Assembly: GCA_032907525.1 (NCBI GenBank)
Contig: JAJJPM010000180.1
Coordinates: 1 to 9,134 of the forward strand
Direction: 5' to 3'
Origin: JAHJQQ01 sp032907525
GTDB lineage: Bacteria; Pseudomonadota; Gammaproteobacteria; Thiohalobacterales; Thiohalobacteraceae
Length of the DNA: 9,134 bases
The translations under genes and the position numbers were made by a program. Every line of letters starts with the position of its first letter. The stretch's first letter is position 1. The notes beneath the pieces were generated by a model. The model made no database searches and was not told the origin of the DNA. It saw only the letters and a list, made by a program, of their open reading frames with translations. Below are positions 1 through 6,470 of this stretch, one piece after another.

Positions 1-1
1 G

Positions 2-79
2 GAGTGGTTGGCAAATGCCTTGCGCAACGTGCACGGCGAGCACGTCTGGCCCGAGGCTCTGGATCTTCCCTCGCGGTAG
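2..79 (+). CDS. C-terminal tail of an unidentified protein (partial at window edge)
   Basis: An open frame enters from the left edge and ends at a TAG at 77-79. It encodes about 25 residues, beginning EWLANALRNVHGEHVW. It ends 11 bp before the ATG of the ThpR-like fragment on the same strand, which fits the end of an upstream gene in the same transcription unit. The other plus-strand frame here reads straight into the ThpR frame and gives low-complexity Arg/Ala sequence, so this frame is the better candidate. I do not recognise the family from so short a tail. A chance open frame cannot be excluded. Confidence 0.4.
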   Translation, partial: EWLANALRNVHGEHVWPEALDLPSR

Positions 80-90
80 CGGCTGGTCCG

Positions 91-204
91 ATGCCGCGTC
101 TGTTCATCGCCCTACCGGTTCCGGACGACATCGTTGGGCGTTTGACGCAGGTGATGACGATTGATGCGGAGGGCTGGCGCTGGGTGCGGCCGGGGACGGC
201 ATTG
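91..204 (+). pseudogene. thpR: RNA 2',3'-cyclic phosphodiesterase (ThpR / 2'-5' RNA ligase family), N-terminal fragment
   Basis: From the ATG at 91 the frame encodes MPRLFIALPVPDDIVGRL and, at residues 28-34, GWRWVRP. This matches the ThpR/LigT N-terminus: a first beta strand RLFIAL, a helix beginning PxxV/I, then a W/RWVRP segment that in intact family members runs directly into the first HxTx catalytic motif. Here the match stops after P34 (190-192). The HLTL motif is absent, and the frame continues as arginine- and serine-rich sequence antisense to tamB until a TAA at 406-408. ThpR proteins are usually about 180-200 residues with two HxTx motifs, so neither catalytic motif remains and the fragment cannot be active. 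No clear Shine-Dalgarno is visible. The break coincides with the broken end of tamB on the other strand, so the true 3' limit is approximate. Confidence 0.6.
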
Positions 205-1544
205 GGCAGCAGGCGCGCCGCCAGGCGGACCTCCCAGGCGAGCGCGGGCGCCCAGGCGACGCGGCCCCCGCCCTCGACCACGCCGTCGAGGGTGTCCAGC
301 CGCAGGCGTTCGATGTCCAGGGACTCCAGGCCGCCGCGCCCCGCGCCGGCCAGGGTCGCTGCGGGGAAGTCCGGCCCCTCCAGCCGCGCGGAGAACTCCA
401 GCCGGTAAGCGTCGGGCCGCCCGCCGAGCGACGCCGCGGCCGCGGGCACCCGCGCCTGCGGCGTGCCGGCCGGCGGCCACTGCAGCGCCTCCGCATCGAG
501 CGTCGCGTTGAAGTCCCGCTCCACGGGGTGCCAGTCGCCGCCGAGCTGCAGGCGCGCCTCGCCCGCCGCGAGCGTCGACGGCAGCAGGCGCAGCCGGCCG
601 TCCGCGTCCCGTTCCGCGGCCAGTTCGAGACGCAGCGGATAGAGGCGGTCGGCCTCCCAGTCGGTCTGCAGGTCGGCGCTGACGCGGGCGTCGCGCAGGC
701 CGCCGCGGCCCTGCAGCGTGCCGCCGGCGCGGAGCGCGGGCCAGGCCGCGGCGATGCGGTCCAGCGCGGTGACGGGCAGCTGCGCGTCGAGGGCCCAGCG
801 CAGCTCGGCGAAGGGATCGAGGAGCTCCAGCCGCGCCTCCAGCGGTGCCGGTTCGGCCACCTGGACGGTGGCGACGGCGCGGTCCCAGACGCCGTGCACC
901 TGGGCGGCGGCGGCGACGGGCTCGAAGCCCGGCGGCCGCGCCTGCAGCGCCAGCCGCAGATCGCTGGGCACCGCGCGGCCCAGACCGAGGCGGCCCTCGA
1001 GATCCAGGGCATAGGGTTCGAGCCGGACGTGCAGGCGTTCGAAGTCGATCCACTCCAGGCCGCTGGCCGCCGCCGCGCCGATCTCGGCGATCTCGACCGG
1101 CGCCGCCGCGCCGGCCCGGATGCGCAGATCGCGCACGGCAAGGTCCCGCACCACGAGTTCGAAGGGCAGCGACCAGCCCGGCTCGATCGGGGCCGGCTCG
1201 GCCGGCGGCTCGCGCTCCGCCAGTTCCACGACGACGCCCGCGGCGTGCAGGCGGTGGATGCTGAGGCGGCGCGCCAGCAGACGGCCGGGCGACCAGTCGA
1301 AGGCCAGGCGTTCGATGGCATAGCGCCCGGTCGCGTCGCGGTATTCCAGGCCCTCGATCTCCAGCGGCCCGACGAGCCGGCCGCGGGCATCGCGCCAGGC
1401 GAGCGTGCCGGGCGCGATGCGCTGCGCCGTCTCCAGCGCGAACCGCAGGCCGGGCTCGGTGGCGAGCAGCGCGACGGCCGCCGTGGCGGTCAGTCCGATC
1501 GCCGCGAGCAGGCCGCCGAGGCCGATCCACAGGCCGCGCCTCAC
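193..1544 (-). CDS. tamB: TamB, inner-membrane-anchored translocation/assembly module subunit, C-terminally truncated
   Basis: The start is a GTG at 1544-1542 that overlaps the tamA stop (GTGA, 4-bp overlap), the standard tamA-tamB coupling. The N-terminus GLWIGLGGLLAAIGLTATAA is one membrane-anchor helix (about residues 4-27). It is followed by the family's typical GTLAWRDARGRLVGPLEIEGL segment and then beta-rich, repetitive sequence, consistent with the periplasmic TamB groove. TamB bridges the inner membrane to TamA and is implicated in outer-membrane protein assembly and phospholipid transport. I read the frame codon by codon and found no stop between 1544 and the window edge, and no in-frame ATG before about position 107, so ATG-based or stop-requiring gene callers may miss it. 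TamB-like sequence ends near 193-207 (about residue 447), after which the frame is antisense to the thpR fragment. Full-length TamB is roughly 1,200-1,300 residues, so two-thirds is missing, including the C-terminal DUF490/TamB domain that contacts TamA. Confidence 0.85.
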
Positions 1545-3289
1545 AGGTCCGGCCCCAGGGTGAAGTGCAGCCGCAGCGAGCGGTCGTCGCTGACGGCGGA
1601 GGCGACGTCGACGCGCACCATGCCGATGGGCGAGGCCCAGCGCAGGCCGATGCCGGCGCCGGTCTCGACGCCGTCGCCGTAGTCGTTGAAGGCGTTGCCG
1701 CTGTCGACGAACAGCGCCACGCCCCAGTTGCCGACGATGCGGTGCTCGTATTCGACGCTGCCGAAGACGAAGTGCCGGCCGCCGATGACCTCGCCCGAGG
1801 CGTCGCGCGGCCCGAGTTCCTGGAAGTCGTAGCCGCGCACGCTCTGGTCGCCGCCGGCGAAGTAGCGCCGCGACGCGGGCAGCAGATCGAAGTCCGCGGT
1901 CCAGGTGCTGCCGGCCTCGGCGCGCAGCAGCCAGCGGCCGCGTTCGCCCATGCTGCGGATCCACTTCGCCTTGACCTCGGCCTGCACGAAGCTGGTGTCG
2001 GAGAGCAGCGGTTCCGCCGCGCCGCGCAGGTCGTACTGCAGGCGCCGGCCGCGCCTGGCGATGAGGCGGTTGTCGGCGCGCACCTGCGAGTAACCGATGC
2101 CCGGCACCAGCAGCGTGGTGGTCTCGTCGGTCAGGCCGACGCGGTAGTTCTCACGCTCGTAGCTGAGCGACAGCACCTCGCGCCAGCGGCCGCGCGCCAC
2201 GCCGCGCGCGACACCGAGCTTCTGCTGGGAAAAGTCGACGGCGTCGGTCTCCTCCTCGGTGGCCGCGGCGGTGAAATCCAGACGGTCGGTGCGCGGATCG
2301 GCGAGCGGCAGGCTGTAGTTGGCGGTCAGATCCTGGCGGATCTCCGACAGGCGCAGATCGGCCTTGAGACGGTGGCCGCGGCGGTTGATGCGGCGGTGCT
2401 CCCAGCCGAGCAGGCCGCGTGCGCCGGTGTCGGTGCCGAAGCCCAGACCGGCGGTGTACTTGTGGCGCTTGCGCGCCTCGAGCGCGACCTTCACCGGCAC
2501 CACATTGTCCTGCGCCTGCTCACGCTGCGGCAGGACCTCGACGCGGGCGAAATAGTCGCTGTCCTCCAGCGCGCGCTGCAGCTCCAGCAGGCGGCGGTTG
2601 GAATAGGGATCGCCGGGCTGGAACGGCAGATAGCGCCGCACCAGTTCGGGGTTCAGCCCCGCGTAGTCGAACTCGACCTCGCCGAAGCGGAACTGCGGCC
2701 CGGTGTCCAGCTCGAGATGCACGTCGGCGGTGCCGGCGGCGACGTCGATACGCAGTTCGTGGCGGCGGTAGGCGGCCTCGAGGTAGCCCTGCTCGAGCGC
2801 CAGCCGCTGCAGCTCGCTCTTGGCCTTTTCGTAGACGGCGTGGCGCGCGGGCTGGCCGGGACGGATACCGAGCTTCGCGGCGGCATCGGCCAGTTCGGGC
2901 GCGGCGCTGCCGGCGCCGGTCACGCGGACATCGACGACGCCGAAGCGCACCGGTTCGCCCGGATCGACGCGGAAACGGGCCAGCCAGCCGTCGCGGGTCT
3001 GCTCCAGCCCGCTCTCGATGCGCGGGGCATAGTGCCCGAAGGGCGCCAGGGCCTGACGGATCTCGTCCGGGCCGCGCTGGAAATAGCGCCGGATGCGGGC
3101 CTCGCTCAGCCCCTCGGCGGCGCGCTCCCGGTGCACGGTCAGGAGGGCGAACACATTGTCGCGCAACTCGCCCTCCAGCCCTTCGACCTCCACGCGCAGG
3201 ACCGGCGCGGCCGCCGCGGTCGCGCACAGCAGCAGACCCAGGACCCACAGGGAGAACATGCGGGCGCGCACGGCATGGAGGACATTCAT
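1541..3289 (-). CDS. tamA: TamA, outer-membrane Omp85-family assembly factor
   Basis: This 582-residue protein is close to the usual TamA length (about 577 in E. coli). The chosen ATG (3289) gives a clean Sec signal peptide, residues 1-28: a basic start with HAVRAR, a hydrophobic core SLWVLGLLL, then ATAAAA|PV. An upstream TTG at 3349 would add 20 residues with no signal-like order and is less likely. There is no strong Shine-Dalgarno. Three POTRA-like regions occupy about residues 30-270. The Omp85 beta-barrel follows, from about residue 278 (KYTAGLGFGTDTGARG). The conserved L6 motif GGDQSVRGY lies near residues 479-487 and the final beta strand is RLHFTLGPDL. TamA sits in the outer membrane and works with TamB, encoded immediately downstream with a 4-bp overlap. 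It is divergent from trmB, and I see no convincing promoter for it in the 136-bp gap. Confidence 0.95.
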   Translation of the reverse strand: MNVLHAVRARMFSLWVLGLLLCATAAAAPVLRVEVEGLEGELRDNVFALLTVHRERAAEGLSEARIRRYFQRGPDEIRQALAPFGHYAPRIESGLEQTRDGWLARFRVDPGEPVRFGVVDVRVTGAGSAAPELADAAAKLGIRPGQPARHAVYEKAKSELQRLALEQGYLEAAYRRHELRIDVAAGTADVHLELDTGPQFRFGEVEFDYAGLNPELVRRYLPFQPGDPYSNRRLLELQRALEDSDYFARVEVLPQREQAQDNVVPVKVALEARKRHKYTAGLGFGTDTGARGLLGWEHRRINRRGHRLKADLRLSEIRQDLTANYSLPLADPRTDRLDFTAAATEEETDAVDFSQQKLGVARGVARGRWREVLSLSYERENYRVGLTDETTTLLVPGIGYSQVRADNRLIARRGRRLQYDLRGAAEPLLSDTSFVQAEVKAKWIRSMGERGRWLLRAEAGSTWTADFDLLPASRRYFAGGDQSVRGYDFQELGPRDASGEVIGGRHFVFGSVEYEHRIVGNWGVALFVDSGNAFNDYGDGVETGAGIGLRWASPIGMVRVDVASAVSDDRSLRLHFTLGPDL

Positions 3290-3352
3290 GAAGGGTATGG
3301 TGCCGCAAGCGGCCGCCCCGGCATAGGCGAGCGATACCGGCATGCGCAACGA

Positions 3353-3381
3353 TCGGCAGCCGCCGCCGCAGCCGGTACAAT
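3353..3381 (+). promoter_or_regulatory. Predicted sigma-70 promoter of trmB
   Basis: A -10 box TACAAT (3376-3381, five of six consensus bases) lies 17 bp downstream of a weak -35 TCGGCA (3353-3358, four of six). The expected transcription start is near 3388, about 38 bp before the trmB start codon. The same GGTACAAT string recurs upstream of ctaA at 7954-7961. The assignment rests on pattern only. Confidence 0.55.
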
Positions 3382-3425
3382 ACGCGCCCCGTCATCGCGG
3401 CCGCGGACCGCACCGGAGCACGACC

Positions 3426-4124
3426 TTGGACAGCCCGACCCCGATTCGCAGGAAGATCGTCTCGTTCGTGCGCCGTGAAGGCCGTCTGACCGCATCGCAG
3501 CAGCGCGCACTGGCCGAGCTGCTGCCACGCTTCGGGGTGACGGTCGATGCGCAGCCCGACGCCGTGCTCGACCTGGACGCCGTCTTCGGCCGCGCCGCGC
3601 CGCGGGTGCTGGAGATCGGCTTCGGCGACGGCGTCAGCCTCGCGCAGATGGCCGCCGCCGCGCCGGAGCTGGATTTCCTCGGCATCGAGGTGCACCGCCC
3701 CGGCGTCGGCCACCTGCTGCTGGAGATCGAACGCCGCGGCCTGGGCAACGTGCGGGTGATCTGCGCCGACGCCGTCGACATCCTGGAGCGGCGGCTGCCG
3801 CCGGCCTGCCTGGACCGCGTGCAGCTGTTCTTCCCCGACCCCTGGCCGAAGACGCGCCATCACAAGCGCCGCATTCTGCAGCCGTCGTTCGTCGACCTGG
3901 TGCGCGAGCGGCTGAAGCCCGGCGGCGTGTTCCACATGGCCACCGACTGGGCGCACTACGCCGAGCAGATGCTGGCCGTCATGGAGGCCGCGCCGGGCTT
4001 CCGCAACGGCGCCGGCCCGGGGCGCTACGCCGAGCGCCCCGCCTACCGCCCCGAGACCCGGTTCGAGCGCCGTGGGCTGCGGCTGGGGCATGGGGTGTGG
4101 GATCTGCTGTACGTGCGGACTTAG
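3426..4124 (+). CDS. trmB: tRNA (guanine-N7-)-methyltransferase TrmB
   Basis: This cytoplasmic enzyme transfers a methyl group from S-adenosylmethionine to N7 of guanosine 46 in the tRNA variable loop. The chosen start is TTG 3426, with GGAG at 3415-3418, 7 bp upstream, and the predicted promoter just before it. It yields 232 residues, normal for TrmB (239 in E. coli). An in-frame upstream ATG at 3342 would add 28 proline- and arginine-rich residues and overlap the promoter, so it is rejected. Visible motifs are the SAM-binding EIGFGDG at 63-69, the acidic strand end GIEVH at 86-90, the signature FPDPWPKTRHHKRR at 136-149, TDW at 173-175 and the C-terminal substrate element TRFERRG at 211-217. 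All catalytic motifs are intact. Two tandem palindromes begin 10 bp after the stop. Confidence 0.96.
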   Translation: MDSPTPIRRKIVSFVRREGRLTASQQRALAELLPRFGVTVDAQPDAVLDLDAVFGRAAPRVLEIGFGDGVSLAQMAAAAPELDFLGIEVHRPGVGHLLLEIERRGLGNVRVICADAVDILERRLPPACLDRVQLFFPDPWPKTRHHKRRILQPSFVDLVRERLKPGGVFHMATDWAHYAEQMLAVMEAAPGFRNGAGPGRYAERPAYRPETRFERRGLRLGHGVWDLLYVRT

Positions 4125-4130
4125 AACCCC

Positions 4131-4202
4131 GACCGGGGACAGACTTGAGTCTGTCCCCCTACATGCCGCCGACCGGGGACGGACTTGAGTCTGTCCCCCT
4201 AC
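4131..4202. repeat. Tandem pair of 24-bp palindromic repeats (copies A and B)
   Basis: Copy A spans 4135-4158 and copy B 4175-4198. Each is the half-site GGGGACAGACTT joined to its near-perfect reverse complement. Both carry GACTTGAGTC at the centre instead of the GACTTAAGTC seen in copies C-E, and B also reads GGAC for AGAC in the left arm. Each copy is preceded by GACC and followed by CCTAC, so the unit repeats with a 40-bp period (4131 and 4171). Shared variants suggest local duplication of one ancestor. The pair starts 10 bp after the trmB stop. As RNA the arms would form an 11-12-bp hairpin, but no T tract follows, so a classical terminator is not evident. Confidence 0.9.
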
Positions 4203-4373
4203 GTACGAAACCCGCCATCCTGGCGACGACGTTCTGGCGGACCGAATTGCGCATCCGCAATCCCGCGGCAATTCGCGCCGCGGCGCGCGGCAAAGCTTGT
4301 CCCAGATCACACCCACGGCCGGCGCCGATGCCTAAGGTTGGGCCACCAATCAACGGCATGAGGTGATTTGCCT
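4203..4373. other. Spacer upstream of the DUF2202 gene, with a short inverted repeat
   Basis: This stretch holds no gene. It contains an inverted repeat GAATTGC (4244-4250) and GCAATTC (4268-4274) with a 17-bp loop, overlapped by a GC-rich dyad CGCGGC (4264-4269) and GCCGCG (4277-4282). Either could be an operator-like site or an RNA hairpin. Neither is followed by a T tract. I see no -35/-10 pair strong enough to call, although this spacer must contain the promoter of the next gene unless transcription reads through from trmB. The ribosome binding site of the next gene, AGGTGA, is at 4361-4366. Confidence 0.3.
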
Positions 4374-5027
4374 ATGAAGATCCATCACCCGGCGCCCTGG
4401 CGCGCACTCACCCTCGGCATCCTGCTCGGCGGTCTCGGCATGCAGCCCGCCCTGTCCGCGTCATCCGACGGCGCGACGGCGCTGCCCGAACTCGATGCCA
4501 CGGAGGCGCAGGGCCTGACGTACATGCGCGAGGAGGAGAAGCTGGCGCGCGACGTCTACCGCTATTTCTATCCGATGTGGGAGGCCGGCCTGTTCGAGAA
4601 TATCAGCGAGTCCGAGCAGTCGCATTTCGAGGCGATCGGCGAACTGCTGGCGACCTACCGGCTGGACGATCCCGCCGCGCAGGACCTGCCCGGCGTGTTC
4701 GTGAATCCGGACCTGCAGGCGCTCTACGACCTGCTCATCGCCACCGGCTCCGGCTCGGAACTCGCAGCCCTGCAGGTCGGCGCGCTGATCGAAGAGACCG
4801 ACATGGTGGACATCGTCGAGGCGCTGGCGGCGACCGACCAGCCCGACATCACCGTGGTCTACGAAAACCTGCTGCGCGGCTCGCGCAACCATCTGCGCGC
4901 CTTCGTCGCCGCGATCGAGGCGCTGGGCGTGCCCTACACCGCCCAGGTGCTGCCGCAGGAGGAGGTCGATGCCATCGTCGACTCGCCGATGGAGCGCGGC
5001 GGGTCCAAGGTGGGTGGACGGCCTTAA
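4374..5027 (+). CDS. Secreted ferritin-like DUF2202 domain protein
   Basis: ATG 4374 is chosen because AGGTGA (4361-4366) sits 7 bp upstream. A TTG two codons earlier is less likely. The 217-residue product starts with a Sec signal peptide (about residues 1-30, hydrophobic core ALTLGILLGGLG, cleavage near ALSA|S), so it should be periplasmic or exported. The mature part is helical and matches DUF2202: YMREEEKLARDVY at 50-62, ESEQSH at 79-84 (an ExxH), ALIEETDMVDIVEA at 137-150 and YENLLRGSRNHLRAF at 163-177. Paired Glu/His residues in four helices (E53-E55, E81/H84, E140-E141, E164/H173) suggest a ferritin-like four-helix bundle that may bind a diiron centre. The family's biochemical role is not established, and metal binding here is inference. 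It appears to be a single-gene unit. A palindromic repeat (copy C) begins 6 bp after the stop. Confidence 0.88.
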   Translation: MKIHHPAPWRALTLGILLGGLGMQPALSASSDGATALPELDATEAQGLTYMREEEKLARDVYRYFYPMWEAGLFENISESEQSHFEAIGELLATYRLDDPAAQDLPGVFVNPDLQALYDLLIATGSGSELAALQVGALIEETDMVDIVEALAATDQPDITVVYENLLRGSRNHLRAFVAAIEALGVPYTAQVLPQEEVDAIVDSPMERGGSKVGGRP

Positions 5028-5033
5028 AGCGAT

Positions 5034-5059
5034 GGGGGACAGACTTAAGTCTGTCCCCC
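5034..5059. repeat. Palindromic repeat, copy C (perfect 26-bp palindrome)
   Basis: The half-site GGGGGACAGACTT is followed exactly by its reverse complement, so all 26 bp are self-complementary with centre CTTAAG. It begins 6 bp after the DUF2202 stop codon. No T tract follows on the plus strand. Confidence 0.95.
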
Positions 5060-5416
5060 GCTACCCTTGGTCCCCCTCTACGTGGTCCCCCTCCGCGCCG
5101 TCAGTGCGGAAAACCACCCCGCGACATCTATCATCCTGTCTACCAGCGGGAAATCCCCGGCGCCGCCCAACGGCAACCGGCGCGGAAATGCGTCATCGCA
5201 GCCCGAAGACCCTGATTTTCGAACGGCCACCCCCCAGCGCACGCCGTCCGCCGCCCCCGGCGCTTGTTCCCGGCCGCACGTTAGTGGTTCAATAGCGCGC
5301 TTATGTTGGCGGCTCCCGCTCGGATCATCCCCCAAGGCCCGGCCCCACAACTGAATTTTCCGCGCTGCCCGGCGGCGGCGCAGCTTCGCTTTCACTAAAT
5401 CGTCGAGGAGAGAGGT
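5060..5416. other. Non-coding spacer upstream of phosphoribulokinase
   Basis: About 360 bp without a supportable gene. Near its left end an 11-bp direct repeat TGGTCCCCCTC occurs at 5068-5078 and 5083-5093. It resembles the right arm of the palindromic repeat (TGTCCCCCTAC) and may be decayed copies. The middle is GC-rich with no obvious structure. An AT-richer patch around 5281-5307 (TTAGTGGTTCAATAGC, then TTATGTT) is the best promoter region. One weak candidate is TTGTTC at 5264-5269 with TTCAAT at 5288-5293 (18-bp spacing), which would give a leader of about 115 nt. I could not find a convincing CbbR-type LysR site. Confidence 0.4.
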
Positions 5417-6289
5417 ATGTCCAAGAAACACCCCGTCGTGGCGGTCACGGGTTCGTCCGGCGCCGGGACGACCACCGTCAAGGTCGCTTTCGAGCACATC
5501 TTCCGCCGCGAAGGCATCAACCCGCTGGTCATCGAGGGCGACAGCTTCCACCGCTACGACCGCGCCGCGATGAAGGAGGCGATGAAGAAGGCCGAGACCA
5601 CCGGCAACACCAACTTCAGCCACTTCGGCCCCGAGGCCAATCTGTTCGCCGAACTGGAGAACACCTTCAAGACCTACGGACAGACCGGCGCCTGCAAGCG
5701 CCGCTACTACCTGCACAGCGACGAGGAGGCCGCGCCCTACGGCCAGAAGCCCGGCGAGTTCACGCCCTGGGAGGACATCCCGGCCGGCACCGACCTGCTG
5801 TTCTACGAAGGCCTGCACGGCGGCGTGGTCACCGAAGAGGCCAATGTCGCCCAGTACGTCGACCTGCTGATCGGCGTGGTGCCGATCGTGAACCTCGAGT
5901 GGATCCAGAAGATCCATCGCGACGCCGCGCAGCGCGGCTATTCCGCCGAGGCGATCGTCGACACCATCCTGCGCCGCATGCACGACTACGTGCACTACCT
6001 CACGCCGCAGTTCTCGCGCACCGACATCAACTTCCAGCGCGTGCCGACGGTGGACACCTCCAATCCGTTCATCGCCCGCGACATCCCGACGCCGGACGAG
6101 AGCTTCGTGGTGATCCGCTTCCGCGACCCCAAGAAGCACGACGTGGATTTCCCCTACCTCCTGTCGATGCTGGACGGCTCGTTCATGTCACGCCGCAACA
6201 CCCTGGTGGTGCCGGGCGGCAAGATGGGCTTCGCCATGGAGATCATCCTGACCCCGATCATCGAGGAGATGATGGCCAGGCGCGGCTGA
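5417..6289 (+). CDS. prk: Phosphoribulokinase, class I (proteobacterial type)
   Basis: This cytoplasmic enzyme phosphorylates ribulose 5-phosphate with ATP to ribulose 1,5-bisphosphate, the CO2 acceptor of the Calvin-Benson-Bassham cycle. The start ATG 5417 is preceded by GAGGAG (5405-5410, 6 bp upstream). The 290-residue length is normal for the class. Visible features are the P-loop GSSGAGTT at 12-19, GDSFHRYDR at 41-49 (with D42, H45 and R49), FYEGLHGG at 129-136 (E131), R168-D169, R173 and R186-R187. These positions match the catalytic and substrate residues known from Rhodobacter sphaeroides PRK, so the site is complete. The tail PGGKMGFAMEIILTP is also typical. No RuBisCO or other cbb gene is adjacent. 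Some heterotrophs, including E. coli, carry a close homolog (PrkB), so autotrophy cannot be concluded from this gene alone. It is transcribed alone: a terminator follows at 6375. Confidence 0.96.
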   Translation: MSKKHPVVAVTGSSGAGTTTVKVAFEHIFRREGINPLVIEGDSFHRYDRAAMKEAMKKAETTGNTNFSHFGPEANLFAELENTFKTYGQTGACKRRYYLHSDEEAAPYGQKPGEFTPWEDIPAGTDLLFYEGLHGGVVTEEANVAQYVDLLIGVVPIVNLEWIQKIHRDAAQRGYSAEAIVDTILRRMHDYVHYLTPQFSRTDINFQRVPTVDTSNPFIARDIPTPDESFVVIRFRDPKKHDVDFPYLLSMLDGSFMSRRNTLVVPGGKMGFAMEIILTPIIEEMMARRG

Positions 6290-6308
6290 GCTCTTCAGAT
6301 GCGTGAAA

Positions 6309-6351
6309 GGGGACAGACTTAAGTCTGTCCCCGATGCCGAAGTCTGTCCCC
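6309..6351. repeat. Palindromic repeat copy D plus a half copy
   Basis: The full 24-bp palindrome spans 6309-6332 with centre CTTAAG, starting 19 bp after the phosphoribulokinase stop. Seven bases later the right arm alone, AAGTCTGTCCCC, recurs at 6340-6351. The half copy looks like a remnant of a second unit, in line with the tandem pair after trmB. The palindrome lies between the phosphoribulokinase stop codon and the terminator at 6375, so it would be part of the 3' untranslated RNA. Confidence 0.93.
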
Positions 6352-6374
6352 TCGACACGAAGATCATCGATCCG

Positions 6375-6404
6375 AACCCCCGGTCCGTCCGGGGGTTTTC
6401 GTTT
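6375..6404 (+). terminator. Rho-independent terminator after phosphoribulokinase
   Basis: A 9-bp perfect stem, AACCCCCGG (6375-6383) with CCGGGGGTT (6389-6397), closes a 5-nt loop TCCGT. It runs into TTTTCGTTT at 6396-6404. It should end transcripts coming from the kinase gene and insulate the FIST gene, whose own -10 box starts 30 bp later. Confidence 0.88.
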
Positions 6405-6433
6405 CCGTCGCCGCCCCCCGGGACGGAAGCCGT

Positions 6434-6439
6434 TATACT
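6434..6439 (+). promoter_or_regulatory. Predicted -10 box of the FIST gene
   Basis: TATACT matches five of six bases of the sigma-70 -10 consensus. It stands in otherwise GC-rich sequence directly after the terminator. No good -35 box is found at 16-18 bp, so the promoter may need an activator or a different sigma factor. The expected transcription start is near 6446. Confidence 0.45.
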
Positions 6440-6470
6440 CGATACATCGCCCATGGATGAGCCGCGCCGC

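Noticed and set aside
104..1682. Two minus-strand frames and one plus-strand frame of 380-470 codons over the tamB region
   Set aside because: They are Arg/Ala/Pro-rich shadows. The third minus frame from GTG 1544 reads as TamB with a membrane anchor and overlaps the tamA stop.
3325..3349. tamA promoter on the minus strand (TTGCGC, 18 bp, TATGCC)
   Set aside because: Only about half the consensus bases match, too weak to call in GC-rich sequence.
1565..3478. Long plus-strand open frame (637 codons) across tamA
   Set aside because: It is antisense to tamA, which has a signal peptide, POTRA regions, VRGY and an Omp85 barrel. The plus frame is Ala/Gly/Val/Gln-rich with no recognisable domain, the usual shadow of a GC-rich gene.
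5281..5307. CbbR (LysR-type) binding site upstream of phosphoribulokinase
   Set aside because: The AT-richer patch lacks the TNA-N7-TNA spacing expected of CbbR sites.
5078..6139. 353-codon minus-strand frame over phosphoribulokinase
   Set aside because: It is antisense to a gene with every catalytic motif and a good ribosome binding site. The frame shows no family resemblance.
6303..6470. N-terminal extension of the FIST gene starting in palindrome D
   Set aside because: It would translate the palindrome (giving GDRLKSVP), a rho-independent terminator and the -10 box.
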